Below, piece by piece: positions 5,201 through 10,549 of a stretch of DNA of 10,549 nucleotides. The stretch is from positions 1,261 through 11,809 of the forward strand of contig DNGH01000111.1 of assembly GCA_003486285.1 (NCBI GenBank), given 5' to 3'. The notes under the pieces were generated by a model. That model did no database searches, was not told the DNA's origin, and saw only the letters and a list, made by a program, of their open reading frames with translations. Origin of the DNA: Actinomycetota bacterium. Its GTDB lineage: Bacteria > Actinomycetota > Acidimicrobiia > Spongiisociales > UBA11373. The translations under genes were made by a program, and so were the position numbers. The stretch's first letter is position 1, and each line of letters opens with the position of its first letter.

Positions 5201-5887
5201 ATGGCCTCTCCCTTCACCAAACGCACCTTTGCCTTCCTGTCCGAGTTGGCGGAGAACAACGACCGCAACTGGTTCCTCGCCAATCAGGAGCTCTACGAGC
5301 AGGACGTCCGCCTCCCGGCGCTCGACTTCATCGACGACTTCGCCGAGCGCCTCGTCAAGATCTCGCCGCACTTCGTCGCCGATGCCCGCAAGGTCGGAGG
5401 GTCGCTGTTCCGCATCCAGCGCGACACCCGCTTCAGCAAGGACAAGACCCCGTACAAGACCCACACCGGGATGCAGTTCCGCCATGTCGCCACCACCGAC
5501 GACGTCCACGCTCCCGGCTTCTACCTGCACATCGAACCCCGGGCGTGTTACGCCGGGGTCGGGTTGTGGCGCCCCGCCACTCCCGACGCGACCCGTATCC
5601 GCGCCCGGATCGCGGCGGAGCCCGCAGCTTGGAAGAAGGCGGCCTACGGCAAGCGGTTCACCGACGTCTATGGGTTGAGCGGCGACTCGCTGGTTCGGGT
5701 TCCCAAGGGGATCGACCCGAATCACCGCTACGCCGAGGACATCAAGCGCAAGGACTTCATCGGTGGCACCAGCCTCACCGAGAAGCAGGTGCTCGCCGCT
5801 TCCTTCCCGAGCGACTACACGGACATGTGCAAGCGTGCCGCCCCGTTCGTGGCATTCCTGTGTGAGGCGGTGGGGCTCGAGTTCTGA
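5201..5887 (+). CDS. DUF2461 domain-containing protein (TIGR02453 family)
   Basis: This 228-residue protein matches the widespread but uncharacterised DUF2461 family over its whole length. Recognisable landmarks are FLSELAENNDRNWFLAN (12-28), the family hallmark RIQRDTRFSKDKTPYKTH (71-88) and PGFYLHIEP (105-113). The C-terminus has the usual PKG.D..H.Y...IKRKDF segment. No signal peptide or membrane segment is seen, so it is probably cytosolic. Length is normal. The start is supported by the promoter at 5188. It is divergent from the adenine deaminase gene, and a heptad array begins 5 bp after its stop. No biochemical role is known to me. Confidence 0.92.
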   Translation: MASPFTKRTFAFLSELAENNDRNWFLANQELYEQDVRLPALDFIDDFAERLVKISPHFVADARKVGGSLFRIQRDTRFSKDKTPYKTHTGMQFRHVATTDDVHAPGFYLHIEPRACYAGVGLWRPATPDATRIRARIAAEPAAWKKAAYGKRFTDVYGLSGDSLVRVPKGIDPNHRYAEDIKRKDFIGGTSLTEKQVLAASFPSDYTDMCKRAAPFVAFLCEAVGLEF

Positions 5888-5891
5888 AGCG

Positions 5892-5912
5892 GCAACCCGC
5901 TACCCGCTACCC
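5892..5912. repeat. Heptad array F: GCAACCC / GCTACCC / GCTACCC
   Basis: Three 7-bp units begin 5 bp after the DUF2461 stop codon. GCTACCC is identical to the unit in array C (1946-1973), about 3.9 kb away, and is a cyclic neighbour of the TTACCCG unit in array A. This shows one repeat family recurring between unrelated genes. Confidence 0.8.
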
Positions 5913-6019
5913 GCCTGATCCCGCTGGAGGATCGGGGCTCGAACCGGGCATTTCGCCCCTGAAGTCGGACGGGGAGCGCGCAGATGATGGCCTGGGGCAC
6001 CACGAAGAGGAGGTGCTCG

Positions 6020-8104
6020 ATGCAGCGCTTGGTGCGCCTGTTGGTGGTGTGCGCGGTCATCGTGGCGGCGTGTTCGGACGACGACACCGCGACCACCACA
6101 GTCACGTCGTCCACCACCGCGGTGGTCACCACGACCGCGGTGACCACCACCGTCCCCATCAATGTGGTCCCCCGGGAACTCGACCTGATCTTCCCAGAGG
6201 TTCCCCTCCAGACGACGACGTGGACGGGACCGGAGTGGCCGACGTCCCTGGACGCGGTCGCACACGCCGATGCGGTTCCGGCCGGCCTCACCGCACGCCT
6301 CGTCGCCGATGGCTTCGCCATCGACGGCGCGACCGCATCGACCCATCTCGCCTTTCTGTACGACGGCATCTACCCGTACGGGGGGCGGCCCGTGTTCGTC
6401 ACCACCGATGCGGTGTACCACCACTGGCATCTCGTGTTCGATCGCGTGCTGCGCGAAGTGGAGGAGGGTTCGCTGCTCCCGGTGCTGGAACGCCTCACCG
6501 GGGCGATGGTCGAGGCCACACGCGCCCAGCGCACCGATCTGGCCGCCACCGCCTCGGGTCCGGCGGCGGCTCGGGCCGCGGCGTATTGGGAGGCCGCAGC
6601 CACCCTGCTCGAACTCGACGTCGGAGCCATCGACCCGCTGGCCCAGGCGGAGGTGGACCTGGTGCTCGAACACACCGCGTGGGTGGGCTCGCCGACGATC
6701 GGGGGCGACTGCGCCACCCACGACGGATCCTGCGTCGACTACTCGCTGATGACCCCGCGCGGGCACTACACCCGCACCGAGGACCTCACCCGCTACTTCC
6801 GGGCCATGTCGCTTCTCGGCAACACCGCCGCCGCAATCTCCGACCCCGACGCGCTGTGGACCGTACTCCTCATCGCCCGGGCGCTCATCTCGAATCCCGC
6901 GGCGTTCGCCGACTGGGAGACGATCTACCTCCCGACCGCGTTCCTCGTCGGTGTCGCCGACGACTACACGCCGCTCGAACTCGTCGCCGTGGCCACTTCG
7001 GTGGCGCCGTTCTGGGGCGATGATCCCGGAACCCTCGATGTCGCCATCGTGGCGGAGATCGGGATGACTCTGCCCGTCCTCCGCCCGGTCGGCATCGATC
7101 CCCAGCGTGCCTCGGTGCGAACCATGGGCTCCCGGTTCGTGATCGACTCGTGGATCTACGACCAGGTCTCCGACCCGGCGGTTCCCGGAAGGACCCGGGT
7201 GACGCCCCTCGATGTCGCTGCCGCGCTTGGCAGCGACTGGGCCTATGCGCCGCTCACCGAGGTTGGCTTCGCCGGCTATCCCGAGGCCATGGCCGTGGTG
7301 CGGGCTGCGATCACCGCTCGTACGGCTCACGATTGGGGCCAGACCGCCTACGACGCCTGGCTGTATGCCCTCCAGCCGATGTGGCTGACACACGATGAGG
7401 CGTTCCCGCCCTTCATGCGGGGCGACGCCTGGACCGCGAAGGCGCACCAGGCGGGACTCGGCTCCTATGCGGAGCTGAAGCACGACACGATCCTCTATGC
7501 CAAACAGGGGATGGCCGAGGGCGACATGGAGCCGCCGCCGGTGGTGCGGCACTGGGTGGAGCCCGATCCCACGCCGCTGCTGCGCATCGCGGGCACGGCG
7601 CGACTGCTGCGTGACGGCCTCAACCAGCTCGACCTGCTTCGAGGCACCTCCGACGACCCGTACACCACGCTCGGCGTCCTCGACATGTTCATCGAGATCG
7701 CCGATCGTCTGGCACATGTCGCCCGCCAAGAACTCACCGGCGATCCCATCAGCGCCGAGGACAACGAGTTCCTCGGCCAGATCGGGGGCTGGTTCACCGA
7801 GATCCTCTACGCGACCAGCGTCGAGGGCATGATCGACGACCACGGTGCCATCGTCGCCGACATCTTCCTGGACGCCCTCACCGACACCGTGCTCGAAGTC
7901 GGAACCGGAGACTTCAACCCGATCTACGTGATCGTTCCCGACGATGCCGGCGGATTCGCAGTCGCAACCGGAGGCGTGTACGCCTACTACGAGTTCTGGC
8001 AGCCCCGCACCGACCGGCTCACCGATGAGGCATGGTGGCTGCTGATCGAGGGTGGGACCCTTCCCGACCGACCATGGTGGGTCGACGAGCACCTCGGGTT
8101 GTGA
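6020..8104 (+). CDS. DUF3160 domain-containing lipoprotein
   Basis: This 694-residue protein begins with a lipoprotein signal (residues 1-17) and lipobox VAAC, with Cys18 as the lipidation site. An Asp start and a Thr-rich linker (about 19-46) follow, then a long DUF3160 domain from about residue 85 to the end. Family hallmarks are PVFVTTDAVYHHWHLVFD (124-141), the YSLMTPRGHYTRTEDLTRYF stretch and the C-terminal WWV..HLGL tail. It should be anchored on the outer face of the membrane; the molecular function of DUF3160 is unknown to me. The ATG at 6020 was preferred over the upstream in-frame ATG at 5984 because GAGGAGG lies 6 nt before it (6007-6013) and the signal peptide then starts properly. 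It overlaps the next lipoprotein by 4 bp. Cysteines in GDCATHDGSC could form a disulfide. Confidence 0.88.
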   Translation: MQRLVRLLVVCAVIVAACSDDDTATTTVTSSTTAVVTTTAVTTTVPINVVPRELDLIFPEVPLQTTTWTGPEWPTSLDAVAHADAVPAGLTARLVADGFAIDGATASTHLAFLYDGIYPYGGRPVFVTTDAVYHHWHLVFDRVLREVEEGSLLPVLERLTGAMVEATRAQRTDLAATASGPAAARAAAYWEAAATLLELDVGAIDPLAQAEVDLVLEHTAWVGSPTIGGDCATHDGSCVDYSLMTPRGHYTRTEDLTRYFRAMSLLGNTAAAISDPDALWTVLLIARALISNPAAFADWETIYLPTAFLVGVADDYTPLELVAVATSVAPFWGDDPGTLDVAIVAEIGMTLPVLRPVGIDPQRASVRTMGSRFVIDSWIYDQVSDPAVPGRTRVTPLDVAAALGSDWAYAPLTEVGFAGYPEAMAVVRAAITARTAHDWGQTAYDAWLYALQPMWLTHDEAFPPFMRGDAWTAKAHQAGLGSYAELKHDTILYAKQGMAEGDMEPPPVVRHWVEPDPTPLLRIAGTARLLRDGLNQLDLLRGTSDDPYTTLGVLDMFIEIADRLAHVARQELTGDPISAEDNEFLGQIGGWFTEILYATSVEGMIDDHGAIVADIFLDALTDTVLEVGTGDFNPIYVIVPDDAGGFAVATGGVYAYYEFWQPRTDRLTDEAWWLLIEGGTLPDRPWWVDEHLGL

Positions 8105-8748
8105 TCCGAGCGCTGCCGCTGGCGTTGCTGCTGGCGGCGTGCTCGTTGGGGCCACCCGGTGCCGTCGTCCGCGACCACGGGTTCCTGGAACTCCGGGATG
8201 GGGCCACCGTGGTGGCCCGGCGCCCCAGAGCAGCCGGGGTCTCGTGGACCCCATCCGGGTCTGCGGTCTACCTGGACGACCTGTGGTGGGCGCTGGACCG
8301 CGATCCGATCATCACGACGCCCACCGCCGATCTTCCCCCCTTCCCCTATGGGCGGGTGATCGCAGCCTCTGCGGGCGACCTCGATGAGGACGGCACCCTC
8401 GAGATCGTGGTGTCGTACCGCCACCCGGCGCGGACCGTGCCGTGGGACCCGCGGCCGTTGCCCGTCGACTCTCGGGGAGCCAGCGCCCATCTCGGGGTGG
8501 TCGAGGCTGATGGCACGCCGGTGTGGCTGGCGCGCCGCATCCCCCACCCCATCGGTGCCATCGCGGCGTGCGGCGAGCACGTCGCGCTCGCCTACACCGG
8601 GTACGAGACCGACGCGGTGGTGGCGACGACAGCAGCCACCTGGCACGGATTCGGATTCACCGTTGCCCCGGAGCTGGCCGGAGACGGGCAGATCGGATGC
8701 GCCGACGTCGACGCCGATGGGACGCTCGATCCGGTGGTGCGTCGCTAG
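8101..8748 (+). CDS. Small lipoprotein with FG-GAP/VCBS-like calcium-binding motifs
   Basis: This 215-residue protein starts at a GTG that overlaps the DUF3160 stop (GTGA), implying coupled translation. Residues 1-13 form a short signal with lipobox LAAC (Cys14). Two acidic loops of the FG-GAP/VCBS type are visible: DLDEDGTLEIVV (93-104) and DVDADGTLDPVV (202-213). In beta-propeller proteins these bind calcium. Cys157 and Cys200 may pair. Only two acidic repeats are recognisable, so this is a partial or divergent propeller. The chain ends just after the second motif, which is early compared with most FG-GAP proteins. It may bind or support the DUF3160 lipoprotein at the cell surface. An in-frame ATG at 8032 would destroy the signal position and is rejected. 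Confidence 0.78.
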   Translation: MIRALPLALLLAACSLGPPGAVVRDHGFLELRDGATVVARRPRAAGVSWTPSGSAVYLDDLWWALDRDPIITTPTADLPPFPYGRVIAASAGDLDEDGTLEIVVSYRHPARTVPWDPRPLPVDSRGASAHLGVVEADGTPVWLARRIPHPIGAIAACGEHVALAYTGYETDAVVATTAATWHGFGFTVAPELAGDGQIGCADVDADGTLDPVVRR

Positions 8749-8763
8749 GGACCGCGCGCCCTA
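8746..8763. terminator. Short hairpin between convergent stop codons
   Basis: TAGGG (8746-8750) and CCCTA (8759-8763) form a 5-bp stem that contains both TAG stops of the converging genes. The loop is ACCGCGCG. With no T-tract and a short stem, a bidirectional terminator is possible but weak; only 12 bp separate the two genes. Confidence 0.25.
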
Positions 8764-9903
8764 CCCGAGTGCCCGATCCAGGTCGGCGATGAGATCGTCC
8801 ACGTGCTCGATGCCGACCGAGATCCGTACCAGATCGTCCGGCACCTGCAGCGCGGTCCCGATCACCGACATGTGCGTCATCGCTGCCGGTACCTCGATCA
8901 GCGACTCGACCCCGCCGAGGCTTTCGGCGAGGAAGAACAACTCGGTGCGCTCCACGAGGCGGTGCGCCGCCTCCATCCCGCCCCTGGGCCGGAACGACAC
9001 CATTCCGCCGAAGGCGTCCATCTGCTGGTGGGCGAGGGCGTGGTCGGGGTGGGTGGTCAGCCCGGGATACATGACCTCGGCGACACGCTTGTCACCGGCG
9101 AGGAACTCGGCGATCGCCATCGCATTGCTGCAGTGGCGCTCCATGCGCACGGCCAGTGTCTTCACGCCGCGCAGGACGAGAAACGCATCGAATGGCCCCG
9201 GCACCGGTCCCGCCGCGTTCTGCAGGAAACGCAGCCGGTCGTGAAGTTCCGGGTCCCGGGTGATCAGTGCCCCGCCCACCACATCGGAGTGGCCGCCGAG
9301 GTACTTGGTGGTGGAGTGCAAGACCACGTCGGCACCGAAGTCGAGGGGACGCTGCAGGTAGGGCGTGGCAAAGGTGTTGTCGACCACGAACCGAGCCCCG
9401 GCGTCGTGGGCGATCTTGGCGATCGCAGTCATGTCCGCCACGCGCAGCAACGGGTTGCTCGGGGTCTCCAGCCACACCAGCTTGGTCTCGGGACGGATCG
9501 CCGCCGCCACCGCCTCCAGGTCCGTGGCCTTGGCGACGCTCCAGGCAAAGCCCTGCTCCCCCAGCACGCGGGCGAAGAAGCGGAAGGTGCCCCCGTAGGC
9601 GTCATCCGGCAGGAGGACGTGCTCCCCCGCCTTGAGGGTGTAACCCAGCAGGGCCGCCGCCGCCATCCCCGAGGCCGTCGCCGTGGCCCCGCCACCGCTG
9701 CCCTCGTCGACCCCCTCGAGAGCGGCGAGGGCACCCTGCAATGCGGACCGGGTGGGATTGTCGGTGCGGGAGTAGTCGTAACCGGCGTGCTTGCCGGGCG
9801 CGTCCTGGGCATACGTGCTCGTGGCGAAGATCGGCACCACCACCGCCCCCGTGGTCGGCTCGGGGTCCTGCCCGGAGTGGATCGCCTTGGTTTCGAACTT
9901 CAC
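8761..9903 (-). CDS. Cystathionine gamma-synthase/gamma-lyase (Cys/Met metabolism PLP enzyme)
   Basis: This 380-residue enzyme of the trans-sulfuration PLP family shows YDYSRTDNPTR (42-52, phosphate-binding Tyr/Arg), SGMAA (78-82), VDNTFATPYLQ (174-184, with Asp175 bonding the pyridine nitrogen) and STTKYLGGHSD (197-207) with the PLP lysine at Lys200. Length is normal. The start is GTG at 9903, with AGGAGG 4 nt upstream (9908-9913). It overlaps the stop of the upstream cystathionine beta-synthase gene by 4 bp. That neighbour favours a lyase role (cystathionine to cysteine) in reverse transsulfuration. Synthase, gamma-lyase and beta-lyase cannot be separated by eye because the same fold serves all three. 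Confidence 0.93.
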   Translation of the reverse strand: MKFETKAIHSGQDPEPTTGAVVVPIFATSTYAQDAPGKHAGYDYSRTDNPTRSALQGALAALEGVDEGSGGGATATASGMAAAALLGYTLKAGEHVLLPDDAYGGTFRFFARVLGEQGFAWSVAKATDLEAVAAAIRPETKLVWLETPSNPLLRVADMTAIAKIAHDAGARFVVDNTFATPYLQRPLDFGADVVLHSTTKYLGGHSDVVGGALITRDPELHDRLRFLQNAAGPVPGPFDAFLVLRGVKTLAVRMERHCSNAMAIAEFLAGDKRVAEVMYPGLTTHPDHALAHQQMDAFGGMVSFRPRGGMEAAHRLVERTELFFLAESLGGVESLIEVPAAMTHMSVIGTALQVPDDLVRISVGIEHVDDLIADLDRALG

Positions 9904-10549
9904 AGCCCCTCCTCGAATCCGCGGGACCGCATCCAGTCGTCATTGAAGATCTTCGACAGGTAGTTGCGCCCCCCATCGGGGAGATGCACCACCACCAGGC
10001 GATCCGCGTGCCGCTGCGCGGCGCGCAGCGCCCCGGCCACCGCCATCCCTCCCGAACCACCGGCGAGGATGCCTTCCTCCCGGACCAGGCGGCGGGTCAT
10101 GGCAAACGCCTCGCCGTCGCCGACCACCTCCCATTCATCGACGATCCCTTTGTCGAAGGCCTTCGGCCAGAAGTCCTCACCCACGCCCTCGATCAGATAC
10201 GGGTGCACCTGATCTGCGGAGGGTGCGGTGAAGATCGATCCCGCCGGATCCACTCCCACCACGATCACGTCCGGGTTCTTCTCCTTGAGGTAGCGGCCGA
10301 TCCCGGTGATGGTTCCGCCGGTTCCGGCGCCGGCAACGAACACGCCGATCTGGCCATCGGTCTGCTTCCAGAACTCGGGCCCGGCCGACTCGTACTGGGC
10401 TCGGGGATTGGCGGGGTTGGAGTACTGGTCGGGCCGGAAGTGCCCGGGACGCGAGGCCATTTCCGCCGCCACCGAGTAGTAGGAGCGGGGATCGTCGGGA
10501 GTGACTTCGGTGGGGCACACCACCACCTCGGCACCGTAGGCGCGCAGCA
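9900..10549 (-). CDS. Cystathionine beta-synthase catalytic core (5' end outside window)
   Basis: The C-terminal 216 or so residues of a PLP-dependent beta-synthase are present; the frame runs off the right edge, so the N-terminus and the PLP lysine are not visible. Landmarks are LRAYGAEVVVCPT, YYSVAAEMA, DQYSNPANPRAQYESAGPE, the PLP phosphate loop GAGTGGT and the C-terminal GGSGG region. The end LPDGGRNYLSKIFNDDWM is characteristic of cystathionine beta-synthase rather than CysK or CysM. It stops soon afterwards at RGFEEGL, so the C-terminal pair of CBS regulatory domains present in many homologues is absent. It likely condenses homocysteine with serine, and its product would feed the next gene. 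The two genes overlap by GTGA. Confidence 0.88.
   Translation of the reverse strand, partial: LRAYGAEVVVCPTEVTPDDPRSYYSVAAEMASRPGHFRPDQYSNPANPRAQYESAGPEFWKQTDGQIGVFVAGAGTGGTITGIGRYLKEKNPDVIVVGVDPAGSIFTAPSADQVHPYLIEGVGEDFWPKAFDKGIVDEWEVVGDGEAFAMTRRLVREEGILAGGSGGMAVAGALRAAQRHADRLVVVHLPDGGRNYLSKIFNDDWMRSRGFEEGL

Noticed and set aside
5009..5725. N-terminal extension of the adenine deaminase frame to 5725
   Set aside because: The added 239 residues run antisense to DUF2461 and across the hairpin and heptad region, and the family starts near LLPKAELHLH.
5915..5970. tRNA-like T-arm (minus strand GGTTCGAGCCCC)
   Set aside because: The T-stem does not pair properly (CCCGG against CCCGA) and no matching acceptor, D or anticodon arms are found; no attachment-site duplicate is visible.
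5900..8254. 784-codon open frame antisense to the DUF3160 gene
   Set aside because: Its product is rich in Gly, Arg and His with no domain character, which is what the reverse frame of a high-GC gene gives; the sense protein has clear family motifs.

Overview
The window is high-GC DNA with tightly packed genes on both strands. It looks like a chromosomal segment of an actinobacterium, possibly an uncultured or metagenomic lineage. The clues are a putative F420-dependent flavin/deazaflavin reductase, several starts with a TAnnnT -10 box only 6-8 nt before the start codon and no Shine-Dalgarno (leaderless transcripts), lipoproteins with short lipobox signals, and a transsulfuration pair. Chloroflexota also use F420 and cannot be excluded. 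No phage, IS, CRISPR or RNA gene is visible. No stretch longer than about 300 bp lacks a gene; the longest gaps are 3827-4027 and 5009-5200.

Layout, left to right. (1) 1-152: non-coding, with a heptanucleotide tandem array cut by the window edge and a double-hairpin REP-like element. (2) 153-1163 (+): aldo/keto reductase. (3) 1167-1937 (-): SDR oxidoreductase, convergent with the previous gene. (4) 1938-2067: divergent intergenic region with two heptad arrays in inverted orientation. (5) 2068-2472 (+): F420-dependent PPOX-fold protein. (6) 2515-2808 (+): an apparently 3'-truncated conserved hypothetical gene. (7) 3826-2763 (-): ECF sigma factor followed, with a 4-bp overlap, by a single-pass membrane protein that is probably its anti-sigma/sensor partner. 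This block looks lower in GC than its surroundings. (8) 5008-4028 (-): adenine deaminase. (9) 5009-5200: divergent intergenic region with inverted heptad arrays and a hairpin. (10) 5201-5887 (+): DUF2461 protein. (11) 6020-8104 and 8101-8748 (+): a translationally coupled pair of secreted lipoproteins, one DUF3160 and one with FG-GAP-like acidic motifs. (12) 9903-8761 and >10549-9900 (-): cystathionine gamma-synthase/lyase preceded by the catalytic core of cystathionine beta-synthase, again with a 4-bp overlap, together forming a transsulfuration operon.

Most genes are ordinary metabolism. The least explained features are the family of 7-bp-period arrays found only between genes (two GC-rich sequence classes, often paired in inverted orientation near promoters), the zinc-motif-free anti-sigma candidate, the broken gene beside the sigma block, and the lipoprotein pair. 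I see no clear multi-gene defence or mobile system here.
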